Below, in pieces: positions 15,573 through 28,230 of a DNA stretch of 64,000 nucleotides. The translations under genes and the position numbers were made by a program. Numbering within the stretch: the stretch's first letter is position 1; each line of letters begins with the position of its first letter. The DNA is taken from positions 27,873,001 to 27,937,000 of the forward strand of contig NC_084891.1 of NCBI RefSeq assembly GCF_958979055.1. The letters are read 5' to 3'. Under the pieces are notes generated by a model that was not told the origin of the DNA, made no database searches, and saw nothing but the letters and a program-made list of their open reading frames with translations. This DNA is from Alnus glutinosa. Its lineage: Eukaryota > Streptophyta > Magnoliopsida > Fagales > Betulaceae.

Positions 15573-16765
15573 CTCTGATCTCTAGCTAGCTCTCTCTACG
15601 TGCCTCTGTTATTGTGAGAATGGTTTATTTTATATGGTGGAAGTGATATATCGGTCGGCTGTGTTTGCTTTGGCATTGATTCTCGGTTTGGATTCTATCC
15701 CAACCGACCTTTCTTTTGCACTGATGCCCACCCAGTTGGGATTGATGCCAACGTTAATTATATATATAATAAAACTCAAGATAGAGTTTGGCTTTTATTT
15801 CAAATTAAATCCAAAACATTCAACTGCATCAATTAAATATTCTATACAACCTGTTACAATTTAAATCCTCAATAATATATTGCACTTAAAGTTCTATTTA
15901 CATATCAAATTAAAACTCCTCCATTTGAATCACAATTTGGCTTTCAAAAGTGAAAGCATATATACTCGATCATTTAGTTTATCATATCATCTTTAACTTT
16001 TAATCCACCTTCTTAACCTAGCCTATATAACAAATATTTATAATGTTTATTATTCTATTTTATTAAAACATGTGTAAAAAAAGGATGAGCATAAAACAAA
16101 GGAACATATTCTTACTTTTTATTATGCATATATGCTTTCTGGCATATGGTTTGTCACTTGTTACTGTTGTCTATCAGGTTTTGGGACACATGGCAAATAT
16201 GAAAGGGGAGGTAGGTTGGACGAGGATTCTTTAGCAATTTTTTTTTTTATTTTATTTTTTTTATTTTTTAATGCGGAATTGAGACGGAGAAGGAGAGAAG
16301 GGATCAAGGTCTAGGTGTTTTGGCCAGTACAAGGTTGTTCATTTAGAAAAAGTGATCGGAAATATATGCAATTTGTCACAATGACACTATTTGAAGAGTA
16401 TGGTTCAACAAAACGATGAATAAAGAGAAAATGAAATGTGTTTATTAATGTATTTTGAAGATTTTTTTTTTTTTTTTAGTTTAAAAATTGTTACGATGTG
16501 TCATAAAAGTCGAAATTATTTTTATGTTTTTAATTATTTATTAATACTTTTATTTTGAGAACATAAACAAAATACAAAGCAAAAATTTTAACAAACATAA
16601 ATGAAATGGCAAGAGATATATTCTGTTTTTTCTTTTTTTGTTCACACGATTAAGATTAAAAAAAAAAAAAAACATATAATTTGAATGTTATATTTATTTT
16701 ATGTATTTTGCTAGTTACATAAAATAGAAATAGTAAATCATTAACGAGTTTCATTTTAGGTCGCT
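15573..16765. other. Intergenic DNA
   Basis: Upstream region of the membrane-protein gene; otherwise AT-rich with no gene recognised. Confidence 0.4.
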
Positions 16766-17910
16766 TTAAAGCATTTTTAGTAGCCTTATCAAAATAGCTT
16801 TTCAATTATTTTGATGAGCTAATTTGATGAAAACACTAAAAAACCACTCACAGGAGCCTCACCACTTAAACCAAAAAATTTTGGTGAGTGAAAATACTCA
16901 CCAATTTTGATGAGTAATATTTACTCACTAACTCCCTCACTAATTTTACTTCTCATTTTTCTTTCACATGATCATCACACTTTTTTCATTTTTTTCTCTC
17001 ATTTTTTTCTCCCATCTCTCATATCTTTCGCACGCTGATGTCCTTATTTCATGGACATAAAGGTTTAATTTTTTTTGTCCCTGACATAAATTTTGTAGTT
17101 CTTTCATTTATTTATTTTTTCCTTTTTTTTTTCTTGAATTTGGTTGAGAAGCAAATGAAAACTTCTGTGAATTTCTTAAAGGTATTTGGAATTAAAAAAA
17201 AAAAGAAAAAAAAAAAAAGAAGAAGGTGTATGGAATTCAAAAAAAAGAAAAGAAAAAAAAATGAAAGTGTATGGTAGCTTTTTTGTATAAAAAGATTAAA
17301 TAGAAAAAGAATATAGAAATCTGAAAAAATAGAATTTGAATGAAATAATGATAATGAATAGTTAAAATGGTGAGGGAGAATTTTATATTTGGTGAGTAAA
17401 ATTTGACGAGGTTAGAGCATTCCTAGTTTTTTAGCTATTTTGGTAAGCCAATTTGATGAAAATCCTGAAAAACCACTCCCAGCAGCCTCACCATTTTAAC
17501 CAAAAAAATTTGATGACTGAAATTACTAATCAAATTAGATGAGGCATTTTCACTCAACAACCCACTCACCAAATTTTGTTTCACATTTCTCTCTCACATG
17601 ATTAGCACACTTTTTTTCTTTTTTCTCTCATTTTCTTCTCCCATCTCTCATCTCTCACATGATAATGTCCTTATTTCATGGATATGAATGATTTTTTGTA
17701 AAAAGATTATATAGAGAAAAAATAAATAAATATGAAAAAATTATTATTTAAATGGAATAGTGAATATTGACTAGTTAAAATGGTGAGGCTGCTGGGAGAA
17801 TTTTAATAAAGTGGCTCACCAGAATAGAAAAAAGTAATTTTTAATTATTTTGATGAGTAAAATTTGGTGAGGCTACTAAGAATGCTTTATATTTAGGAAT
17901 GCTCTTAGTT
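16766..17910. repeat. Two side-by-side diverged MITE copies
   Basis: The left unit (about 16766-17410) and right unit (about 17413-17910) share a long block in the same order: a 'GCC.ATTTGATGAAAA' start, AAAAACCACTC.CAG.AGCCTCACC, a CTC-rich middle with CCCATCTCTCAT and TCCTTATTTCATGGA, and a tail with AAAATGGTGAGG. The right unit is bounded by GAGCATTCCTAG and an inverted TAGGAATGCTC. No proteins. Limits of the left unit are approximate. Confidence 0.65.
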
Positions 17911-18109
17911 TCCATCGAAACGTCCCAATCTCGAAACCTAAAGAAAACGCTCTTTTCTTATCATTTTGGAGTTCAAAACCTCAAAAACCAAAAAGAAACC
18001 CGGGCTTCCCAATTTCAAAAACCCTAATCGCCATCTCCAGTATTATTCTCACAAAAAAAAGAAGGAAAATTCCACTATTTTTCTGCGATCCTTTAACTTC
18101 CCGAAGAAC

Positions 18110-21036
18110 ATGCCCTTGGAGGATTCGAAGCCCGTGAAGAAATCGGAGTTGGAAGACGAAGAAGAAGCGGACGAGAAGCAGAGCCTGGGATCGATTCTCG
18201 AAGGCCGCAAAAAGAAACCCTCAAATGCAAATGCTGGTTCGGCCAAAACTCGGCTCAAAGAACCCAAAGTGAAGAAAGAAGAGCGCCTAGATGATGAAGA
18301 TGATAAACCCATTAAGGCTTCTCTTTCTTCTGGGTCTCGCTCCAAAGTTAAGAAGGAAGAGAATGAAGATGACGATGATGAAAAGCCCCTCGCCAAACGA
18401 AGCTCTAATATTAAGCCTGACAAGGTTTCTAATACTCTTTTTTTGTTAAGTTTAAAAAGGCTAGGCTATCTGCTCTATGACTAAAGCTGAGGATAGTGTA
18501 AGAACTAAGAAATATAAGTTTTTATTTGATTTTAATTTTTTTTTTAAGTTTTTTTTTTTTTTTTTTTCCTGTTTGAAGTTCTTGCCAAATTAGGTAGTCT
18601 AAAGTAAGCAAACAATTGCTTTGGACTGAATTGAATTGGTGGTTTGGTTTAATGTTAATAATTTATTTATTTATTTATTTTTTCTGTTCCTGTTTAGCAA
18701 ATAGAGGTGGCTGTTGTTGATTGATGGGTGTGGTTTATGTTTTCTTTTGTAGAAGGAACCAAAACGGAGAAATAAGACAAAGGAGGAGGAGAAGGCAGAT
18801 ACGGCAGCAGAGCGGAAGAAGAGGGAGAAGAAGGTGTATGATTTGCCTGGTCAGAAGCGAGACCCTCCCGATGAGGTATTGTTCTGTTGTTCTGTTTTAC
18901 TTGGTTTTATTTAACTTAAGGTGTTTTCTTTGAGGGTTTTGAGTGGTGGGATTGGTGCATTCTGGAATTTCAGAGAGACTCACTGAGGATTTTTTATGAA
19001 ACGCTTTATAAGCACAATCCGGATAGCGAAATGGCGCAGTTCTGGTGAGTCATTTTACCCCAATTGTGCAATCTTTTTGGTGGTGTGAGACCCAGTTTTG
19101 CTGTTAAGTTTCTTTTTGGTTCTACTTTTTGCTTGGTTTTTGGAATGTAGAGAAGGTGTACATACCTAAAACTGATTAATTGGTTGTTTTTGAGTAAGAA
19201 CTTAATTGGTTTTTGACTTGATATTTTTCATATTTACTGCCTTTGTTATGTTGTATGCTTATAAGAAATGGATTTTGTATATGTTGCACTCCTATCTTTC
19301 TACAACGACATGTTCTGACGTACATTTTTTTTTGCGAATTTGTTGTTGTTTGTAATCTACTGTATTTATACAACTTCTGCTTTTCTTCAGTTGGTCTTAT
19401 ATCAGTAACAGAAATGTGGACAATCTTTTTAATATTCAGGTTGCATTTAGACTGAAATACACTGGTCTTATCAACATCTAGGGAAGCTGTTTTTGTATAA
19501 ACTTGCAAATGATATTTATTTTACATGAGTAGAGATTATGGAGATTTCTTAATGCTTTCCATGTAACCTTTTACCTTTGCAATGATTTGTATGGACTTGT
19601 TTTTTCGATGGTAAAACAATTTCTGGCTTTCAAGATTTTAGTCACTAGGTAAGTCGTTGTTTGTTCTCTGAATACATTAAATTGACAATATGTAGTTTTT
19701 GACATCTATATGGGGCTTGTTGTTATTGAAATGGTGCCATGATTTTAGCATTAATGTTGACTTAACAAGTGTAAGGATTGCTTTATATGTACTCAGGGTT
19801 TGGTTGCAGCTTACACGTTGCAATTTGCAATCTGCTTGTTGCACATAGATGATTGAGCAGCTGTTGTTACCTTAATAGGAAATTTGGCTATTTGTGATTT
19901 CAAAATGTAAACATGTTGTTGGGATAGATTGATGATATGCATATCCTGCATTAATGTAGACATGGGGGTTTATCTTCTCGAAGTTTTGATGATTTAGCCC
20001 TTCTTTAAAATTTTATGTAGAACTATTTTATTTTCTGAATCTGGATTTGAGGAAATTTTTTTAGCTTCTGCTAAAGTGTACTCCTTGTTAGCTATCATAA
20101 TCACTATATTTTCCCTCAGTAAGAAGATAATATGCAGTCCTTTGGTCAGTAGATGCATATGGCAGATCACCATGTTCCAGCTCTGGTCCACTCTTATTTT
20201 GTTCTCTCCTCTAAAGGAGAAAAAGGAAACGAAAAGAGAGAGAGAGAGACGGGGAGCACTAATAAGTATGGTCTTTCAGAGAAGTCTCATTTATGGGTTA
20301 GATAAGTTGCATATTGAGCGTGCCCCCATCTTTTGGGACTTTTGAGCAATCTTTCATTTTCCTTTTTTCTTTTTCAAATCTCCTCCATTTTTAATACTCA
20401 TTGAAATGTGATGCATATTTGACATGATTTAGTAATTCTGCTCACTTGAAAAGCAGCTACTTTGTCATACCATGTGATTGATTTGACTATTGTTTTTGCG
20501 ATGATTTGGCACGTGTTAATATCAATTCTCTGTATTATAATTATATTTAGGATTTACGTAAAAGCATATATGCATTCAAATGTAATTGCAGGATGATGGA
20601 GTCTGGTTTGCTTTCCAAAGAGGTTGCAAAGAAAGTTTATGAGAAGAAGCAGAAAGGGAGTACTCAGCAGAAGTTCAGTTCCCCAGCCAAAGCTGTAGCT
20701 ACAGTGAAGCGGACTACTGTGTCTGTTAGTGTTAAGAAAAAATTACCATGCTCCCCAGTTTCATCGAACAAAAAGAGGACAACAGGCTCGATAGTTGCAT
20801 CAAGGCAAACTAAGAAGCAGAAGATTGAGGATGGAAGCTCTGATGATGACATTGTTTTGGCTAACAAGAAAAGACCATCCCCTCTAGCTTCTTCTAATAA
20901 AAAGAAGGTGACAGACTCAAAAGTTTTATCGAATCAGTCTAAGAAACGGAAAAAGATCGATGATGGAAGCTCTGAAGATGACTCGGACGATGACTTTGAA
21001 CCCAAAGCAATGACAAAGAGGCAGCGAGCAGCTTGA
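18110..21036 (+). CDS. Lysine-rich, probably nuclear protein, function unknown
   Basis: Four exons in frame: 18110-18424, 18753-18875, 18974-19044 and 20592-21036, giving 317 aa. The N-terminal third is very acidic and lysine-rich (KKSELEDEEEADEKQS; KKEENEDDDDEKP). The centre, about residues 125-195, is the only ordered-looking part: KKVYDLPGQKRDPPDERDSL, then RIFYETLYKHNPDSEMAQFW, then MMESGLLSKEVAKKVYEKKQ. It looks like a small helical domain spread over exons 2 to 4. The C-terminal third has two similar basic/acidic blocks (SNKKRTTGS...KKQKIEDGSSDDD and SNKKKVTDS...KKRKKIDDGSSEDD), which look like nuclear localisation signals beside acidic patches. An upstream in-frame ATG at 17966 would add 48 residues but reads like leader sequence. 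I do not recognise a named family. Confidence 0.82.
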
Positions 21037-21760
21037 TTATGTTTATCATTAACTGATTAGGGCTTCTTACATTTATTCACTATCACTCATTAACTGATAT
21101 CTTTTTGCTGATTAACTGCCGTCGACACTAATATTGCTAGTGCCCTCATTGCAAGGATTGTTTTTATTTGTTCATAGAACAGTCCTATGTTAATCGGAAA
21201 TTTCAGGTCGGGAGGACCCTTTTCTAGGCAATTCTTCAATACAAAACTGACTTTCCAGAGAACACTCCTCTCCGACGTCCCTATTGCTCCATTACAGTAG
21301 GCTTGGAAAGATTTGGTGAAGGGTGTTATATAACTTTCTATGGCAAAATCTATGGGTGATAACAAGCAATTGGTGCTTAAACCCTTACCTTCTTTGAAAC
21401 TTGACGGATCAAAGGGTGGCGGGTGAGACAGCCACAAGAATGCCACCAAAAGTGGAAAAGAGTTAGGGAAAGGCTAAAACAATTCAAGGTGTTCACACAT
21501 TGGCCTTAGCAAAGAAAAAGGCTCTCGGTGTAGCATATCTTTAATGCTTTAGAGATTGATTTATAGAGGCAATGCAGATACTATTTTTTTATAAAAAAAA
21601 AAACAAACTAACTAACTAACTAACTAAGTAGATGATGGTTAGCATCTAGAGGGATATTCATCAGGAAAACGGAAAAAGAAAAAAGAAAAAGAAAGAAGCA
21701 TAAAAAATACACTTTCTTATGGATTGAGATCCATGGTATTGTATGGGTGTAATATTTTTT
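21037..21760. other. 3' flank and unassigned DNA
   Basis: Past the stop codon. A 119-codon reverse-strand frame at 21090-21449 has no recognisable domain and is not called. Confidence 0.4.
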
Positions 21761-21930
21761 GAGTAATGATATATACACTCTTACTTTTTCATACTTATTT
21801 TTTCACACTCTTAGGTGGCTTTTAAAACCACAATTGGCTTTGGTATGAATCTTTATAGGATTTTAATCTAACGGTAATTTTAAAAGCCACCTAAGGGTGT
21901 GGAGAAGTGGGAGTGTGTGTAACATTACTC
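21761..21930. mobile_element. 170-bp palindromic MITE
   Basis: Ends GAGTAATGATATATACACTC and an inverted GTGTGTAACATTACTC. The inner arms also mirror: TTAGGTGGCTTTTAAAACCA against TTTTAAAAGCCACCTAAG. Flanks are T-rich, so the target duplication is unclear. Confidence 0.75.
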
Positions 21931-22471
21931 TTTTTTGTGGGTCGCTTATTTAAAATGAATGGCTCAAATTGCAATGACACAGTCAAAAAAATAAAGTAGA
22001 GATTTTTTTATGATTGTTTCGTGACTTGGGTAGTTCAGTCACTCAAAAAAAGTGGTTTGGGGGTGATTTGGCCATACCCTCCGGCCAAATATGGGATGAT
22101 CGAACGATGCCATGTTCGGCCACCCCAAACCACTCCTTCTAGGTGGTGGAATCACCCACTTTGAGTGGTTCTGCCACCAAATAATCACCTAAAAAGCTAT
22201 TCTAACAACTTTTTTATTTTTGGTTTTATTGCTAGGATCTCAAATGAATGGCCCATAAATATATATATTACGTCGCTAAATATTGGATGAGATCTTGACT
22301 GTTTTGCCAAGTAAATGCTGGCTAATTCTAGTAGGGAGAAGATGAGGTCGTGGTCCTGAGATTTTTCCTGTTAAAGAGCAGCATGTTCTCTTTTTTTTCT
22401 TTTTTCTTTTCTTTTTTTTTTTTTTTTTCTTTTTTTTTTTCATTTTTTTGAGAGAAAAGAGCGGCATGTTA

Positions 22472-22528
<57 letters not shown>

Positions 22529-23435
22529 TATTAATTAAATGGTTAAATTAATTTTCTTTTATCAACATAAACTTTCAGAATAAATAGTAGTTTAACATGA
22601 TATCATAACAAAAAAATTTAAATTTCAACATTATCTCTATCATTCACTTCTTATTTTAATTAAGAGTAATGCTAAAAACTGCATTATTATCTCATAAACA
22701 ATGCTAACGTAGCAGTCTTAACCAATTATTGAATTAATCATTGTCAAAAAAACTAAAAAAAATAAGAATTTATTGAGATTATAAATTAATACTATAAAAT
22801 AAAAATGTGATTTCAATCAAATATTCAAAAGTGATAAGTTAACGGTGGTCTGTTGTAATTGTCAAGCCAATCAAAACCATGGCATCATGCGGAGTTATGC
22901 ATGAAAATGCACGTCTTCTTTTAACATGGCCAAATGGCCAAACATAACCAGTTTGGCAATCTGCCAAATACGAGTAAAACATGGCCCTTTATGCTATAGC
23001 TTAACTTTTAGGAATAGGATTATTTTCATTTCAAATAAAAATTGATATTATTTATTTTATAGTCAAGATTTAAAATTGATATATCTAATAGTGTATATGA
23101 TTTCACATTATTTAAGAAAGACGTGTCAACATTTACTTTATATACACTGTTAGATGCATTAATATTAAGTTCTGATATTTTATTTGAAATAAATAGTATC
23201 AATTTTATTAAATTAAATGGTAAGGATTTTTATGCCTACATTATTGATGTACAAGGCTCCATACTCAGAGTAAAACTCATAATTAATTAAGTTGTAAATA
23301 ACTTGGAAACAAATTTTGAATTTTCAATCTTGCAACTTCTAGTAGCCAAAAAGCAGTTCCATCCATAAATAAAAAGGAAACAAGTAACACGTATATCTCA
23401 TGCATAGTTTAGTTAAAGTGACCAGTATTGGAGTG

Positions 23436-23598
23436 AAATTAATTGTTTGAATTGCATGTAATATGTGCAGTCTGGTCGAGACACACTGGTTCGGGCCAAT
23501 GGACCCGCACCTTAGGCTGTTTGGGCAGATGGGTTCTGCACCGACTCTCTCTCATTACCTAAATATATTACATGCAATTCAAAACAACTAATTGCAAT
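23436..23598. repeat. Foldback repeat (MITE-like)
   Basis: Left arm TTTGAATTGCATGTAATAT and right arm ATATTACATGCAATTCAAAA are inverted copies around a GC-richer loop with GGACCCGCACC and GGGTTCTGCACC. No coding capacity; target duplication not established. Confidence 0.6.
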
Positions 23599-23779
23599 CA
23601 ACCAAAACAAAAGTAAATCAGAGTATTACTAATGGTTAATCACTCAATAATCAATAGGTGTCATGCTTTAACCACAAGTTCTATTCCCTTCGTAATGAGT
23701 GATTTTTTTTTTTAAAAAAAAAAATTAAAGCCCTAATGGGTTAAGTTAACCGTGTATTTAAGGATGTAAATTATCATAG

Positions 23780-24120
23780 TCGCTCATGATCAGGTTCGAG
23801 CTTGGCTTGGGATCACTTCATTTATTAACCGACAAAGCTGAAATAAATTTTTAGGCTGATTTATTAAACGAGCTGAACTCGTATAAACTTAACTCGACTT
23901 ATATAATTTATTTTTTATTATATTATTTTAATTTTATAATGAGAATATCTTAAGTACTTTAAAAGATAAAATAAAATCATTTTAATATGATATATATAGC
24001 TTGAATTATTGTGATTGTGAGTCTTAAAATTGATATACACGTGTTTTTGTGTATGTATAAATACATGTGTGTGTTCTTGTATAATTAATTTATATATGTA
24101 CTATAAAACATTTATATAAA
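23780..24120. repeat. Dispersed repeat, first copy
   Basis: Contains AACGAGCTGAACTCGTATAA and ACTCGACTTATATAATTTAT. A diverged copy in the opposite orientation lies near 43380-44010. Probably an old transposon; family unknown. Confidence 0.45.
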
Positions 24121-24596
24121 TTCTAGATAGAATTGTTTAATATTCAAGTTAATTTGTTAATTAATTAAAATATGTTTTTCTTTAAAAAAAATATTTAATT
24201 AATTAATTATTAGTATGGATTTTTACTTGGATAAAAAACAAACGATTAAATCCTTAATAGAATCGTAAATTTTGAAGTACAATAAATGCGTTTCCAACTA
24301 CGATTGGGTATTTGGGTATATATGATACCCAGCCTGGCAGCCTCTCGCCTCACCGTATTCTCCAGCTGGTAAATATTTCCGTTAAACGACTTGCAGCACA
24401 ACTTCAAGAGGAAGGGTGAAGCACGCGCTACTTCACTGGTAGTTTAACGGAAAGACACCAAGACAGGAGGAACTACGAACCCTACCTTAATCTCCAGAGT
24501 ATGTGACACGTGTCCCCAGCCACAGCCTTGTTAACGGGTTACAATTTGCTTTATATGCATTAAAACCCCGTCCCCAAGCAACAAAATACAGACTCT

Positions 24597-24622
24597 CTCA
24601 CTCTCTCTCTCTCTCTCTCTCT
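24597..24622. repeat. (CT)n microsatellite in a 5' leader
   Basis: A CT-rich tract about 120 bp before the start codon of the EAR-motif gene; a common feature of plant 5' UTRs and core promoters. Confidence 0.8.
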
Positions 24623-24740
24623 GACCAACCCAATCCCTTTGCTCTCTTTTTCTTTCTCTCTTTCTTGCGAGTTTCCTCTGTTTAAGGCGGTTTTGCTAAA
24701 ATAAAAGGAAGGTTTTGAGAGAAACAGAGGCTAGGAAACA

Positions 24741-26202
24741 ATGATGCGACGGAGAGAAATCGCTCCGTTCAACGACTTTGGGACGGATGACATTGAGGCC
24801 GCCGATGTCTTGCTCATGCTCCATTTGCCGCGTGTATTCCTTAAGGTGGAGTCGGAGAGTTGCTGTGGACTTTTTCCGTCATGGGCCGTGAAGAGAAGGA
24901 GATCTTACGGCCGTTCAATGCAATCTTTCCTTGTGCTTCGTCCTGGGATCACTGGGTCTGGTGGGGTGGGTCCCAAGTGTGAGCCGGGAGGTGCACCGGC
25001 GGCCAAGGCCGAGGCTTTGAGTCCGGGGACCCCTCTTTCCTTCCCGCCCAGTAGCGAATCGGACGACAAGCCCAAGAAAGACCGGAAAAGAAAATTCCCT
25101 CTGAAAAGGGTATTTATCTCTTTTCTTTTGCATTCTTGATAAATTTTCTTGATGAAATTCAATTTTCTTTGTGTTGTAACTACTGGGTTTTGTGTTTGAA
25201 CGGCATCTCCGCCTCACTTTTCCATTCTTTTATAATTTTCTTGACGAAATTCTATTTTCTTGGTGCGTTGACTACTGGGATTTGTCTCTCTGTTGCTTTT
25301 TCACTGTTCTTCTATTATTATCTTGACGAAATTCGGTTTTCTTGGAGTGTTGACCGCTGGTTTTTGTCTCTCTCTTGCTTTTTTCCATCTTTCTTTTATA
25401 ATTTTCTTGGAGTTTTTAACTCTGGCTCTGATGGTTCTTTTTTCTTTCTTCTTTTTTAGAGGTTTTAATTTTTAATTTATATTCTACATTCTAATTTGTG
25501 TTTTTTTGGGTGTTCTTGATGTTGTAGAAGAGAGAGGAGTGGCTGGTGATTATGGACGGATTAACTCAGGACAGGGCTTCGCTAAAAGAGGCGAGTTTTC
25601 TTTTCATTCGTTACTATTGATTTGTCAGTTTCTTTATCTCCTAAATTTCCAATTTTTGTGTCAAGAAAATTCGCAACAATGATTTCTATCTATAACTCTC
25701 TTTGTGAAATCCAAACAGGAAATTGAGAATATGAGGCGTAAATGCGAGAGCTTGAGAGCTTTCAATTTGGAGTTGAAGGCAAAGGTAATTATCATTATTA
25801 TTTTATTTTTTTTCCTGATAAAAACTTTTTCTGAGTTAGATCTAATGTGTATATATTTTGGAATTATAATTGATAATCAACCCTTTTGTACAGTTAAGCC
25901 CTGGCCCCTGTTTGGAAACCGGTAAAATTGGTGCTGAAGAAAATAAAGAGACGGCTCAGATTGGTCAGCTGCAGCCCTCGTTGCCGCCATCTAGCACTGG
26001 ATTTGGCGTGGCCCACTGCATCATGGGTCCATCTGGTCTTCCTGATCTCAACCTCTGTGCAGAGGGGACGGTTGGGATTGACTCTTACGGACCGTTCGAT
26101 CTCAACCTGGCCAACAAGAATTTTAGTCGGACTATGGCGGCTCAAGCCAGACAGAGGAGGACGCTGATTCGGAGGATCAAGAAACTCCAACAATGCGGCT
26201 AA
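24741..26202 (+). CDS. EAR-motif protein with zipper-like helix
   Basis: Four exons, 24741-25109, 25528-25590, 25719-25784 and 25894-26202, join in frame to 268 aa. Residues about 124-166, built from exons 2 and 3, form a basic-then-leucine helix (KREEWLVIMDGLTQDRASLK then EEIENMRRKCESLRAFNLEL) that resembles a short bZIP-like coiled coil. The C-terminal exon has two DLNL repeats (LPDLNLCAEG and PFDLNLANKN); DLNxL/DLNL are EAR-type motifs that in plants recruit TOPLESS-type co-repressors, so a transcriptional repressor or adaptor role is inferred. The tail RQRRTLIRRIKKLQ is basic. Intron 2 begins with GC rather than GT (AG|GCGAGT at 25591), which is the only way to keep the helix in frame. 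Two ATGs stand in tandem; I chose the first. Family name not recognised. Confidence 0.82.
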
Positions 26203-26742
26203 TAACACGAATAGATGAGAGATTACTGTATTAGTAGCCTATTAATATTTTTAATTGGGTTTTATCTTCGAGGGAAGATTTTGTTTATCGGGTATTTTTA
26301 GTGTTTTTAGGCAATATTTGTTGCTTGGCTATCCGGATGTAAATTGGGATAGCTCCATAATTTTTGGTCTATTGAAGGAAGGTTTCTATAATGAGATAGT
26401 TATTTTTATTTTTATTTTTTTTTAAGACATATAATTAGATAGTTATTGAGGATCTCTTTTGTATGGAAATCGTCAGATTCCAAATTTGGAAGTAAATAAT
26501 ATATATAAATGTCATCTTGGTGGCTGCTGCTGTTTTAGGGGTTGTGGGTATGTTGCCATTTGGTGGTAGCGATCCCAATCACGTGTTGTTTGTATTTTCT
26601 TAACATTGTGAAAAGAGGGATTTTCTATTAATTTGGTGGTACCAATTACATGCGAGTTATCTTAATCCATAGTTAATCCATGATTAATTAACTACAGCAT
26701 CTATTCTCGTTACTTTAATACCTAAATAGGCCATTTCAAAAA

Positions 26743-26782
<40 letters not shown>

Positions 26783-27722
26783 CTAAATAGGTCATAAAAG
26801 CACTATAGAACTTTAATTTTTTTGTTTGTAATGATAAAAGGAATTATATATTTTTAACCATACCATATGTCCTTGTCCACTTCACCTCTATCTACAAAAT
26901 GATTGGGATCTCTTGTTATTACAAATCTGTTATTATTTCTGCTTTGTTACTGGGGAGAGGGCTGTGAGAGGGGACTTTTTGTACTTAGAGAGTCAACCCA
27001 CCCAAACAAGTTGCTTAAATAATTGAGTTTCTAATGAGATAGGAGGTCTCTTCTCACAACACTATAATTTTAATTTTTTAATCTTTTAATAATAAGGAAC
27101 CCTTCTAAGGCATGGCTACTTTGTGTACTTACCCTTGTCAGGTAAATCTCAGACTCATGTAAAGCACCCGCTTTACACGGATCGGATAATAATTTGGCTT
27201 CGCCAGCGGACTAGCTTCAAAATATTATTTGCACCCAAAGAGATTTTCGAACTTTAGACTTTATTGACAAAAATTGTAGGTAAATGACATGATTAATGAT
27301 TAATGGATCCATCTTCAGATTGAGTTCTGGCGGCTAAAGTTGTACCCAATGCCTTACTGGCTCACGGGGTTTTTAGAAAGAAAAAAATTGTTGTCTTAAT
27401 TAATCAACTACTATATTTGATTAGCGACAAAAAGAAAAAAGAAAAAACCGAAAAAGAAGGTGAATGGGCAAGGCCCCAATCACCAATCAGTTAACCGAGA
27501 CCCATAAAAGGATGTAGTTGGACTGGGCTTATAGGATACAACGTGGGAGTTGAGTTAACAAGTTCCAACCTTTTGTACCTCGTACAAACTGGTGGCGCCC
27601 AAAGCCCCAACCTCTCTAACCCTAAACCTAGACTTCTTTACTTTTCAGTTCGAATATAAAGCAACGGAAGCACAAAGCTGCCTCCACTTCAAAAATACTA
27701 TTCTTCTCCTCTATATGCGAGC

Positions 27723-27753
<31 letters not shown>

Positions 27754-28217
27754 ATTATTATATTACAAGTGGGAAAAATCTAGGGCGTGCAAATGACGAG
27801 AATTTTTTGATTTGATTATGAGAAGCTTACGTTTTTCTTAACGTGAGCGATGTTCCACCTCATACTTCCATGACTCTGATGCACCGCCTCTTATTTATTT
27901 CCCTCGGTTTATCGTCTTCGTTCCATAATTGATTTCGAAAGTTAATTTGTGAAGAAATTCTTGCATCTTGGTTTTTGATTCGTAGATATTTTGATTTCTC
28001 TCAGGAGTTGTGCGATTCTTTGAACTGGAATTTTTGTTTATGATCAGACCGAATTGGCCCCCTAATTGGGCCCTTAATCCCTTGTTTGTTTATTTTTTAC
28101 TTCAAATTTTCAGTCTTTAAATCGGTCTGGTTGTAGAATTCATTACTCATTTTGTGCGGGTAGGGCGGAGAAGAGTAGGGCCTGGGAAGAAGCTGTTGGA
28201 CGGAGGACTGGGAGAGT
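26203..28217. other. Intergenic DNA
   Basis: 3' flank of the EAR-motif gene, a poly-A run of about 40 bp near 26739-26780, and a (GA)n tract near 27722-27748. The 27580-28080 stretch has 5'-UTR-like texture but no supported coding exon. Confidence 0.45.
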
Positions 28218-28230
28218 GTATAAGGTCCTT

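Larger units (their letters stand above)
21931..24740. other. Intergenic DNA with scattered repeats
   Basis: Contains a poly-T/C tract (about 22389-22446), a (TA)n run (about 22475-22522), a foldback at 23436-23598, a diverged repeat at about 23780-24120, and the promoter and 5' leader of the next gene with a (CT)n run at about 24597-24622. Confidence 0.5.

Noticed and set aside
21090-21449. 119-codon reverse-strand open frame
   Set aside because: No domain or motif recognised and it lies directly past the stop codon of the gene at 18110-21036.
22276-22467. Lysine-rich reverse-strand frame
   Set aside because: Created by a poly-C/T tract.
22670-22860. AGAGTAATGCTA-type MITE start
   Set aside because: Only one end is visible.
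24905-25217. Reverse-strand frames under the EAR-motif gene
   Set aside because: Shadows of the GC-rich first exon; no splice or protein support.
27592-27783. 63-codon frame MAPKAPTSL... as a possible first exon
   Set aside because: Ends in a GA microsatellite and has no downstream partner exon.
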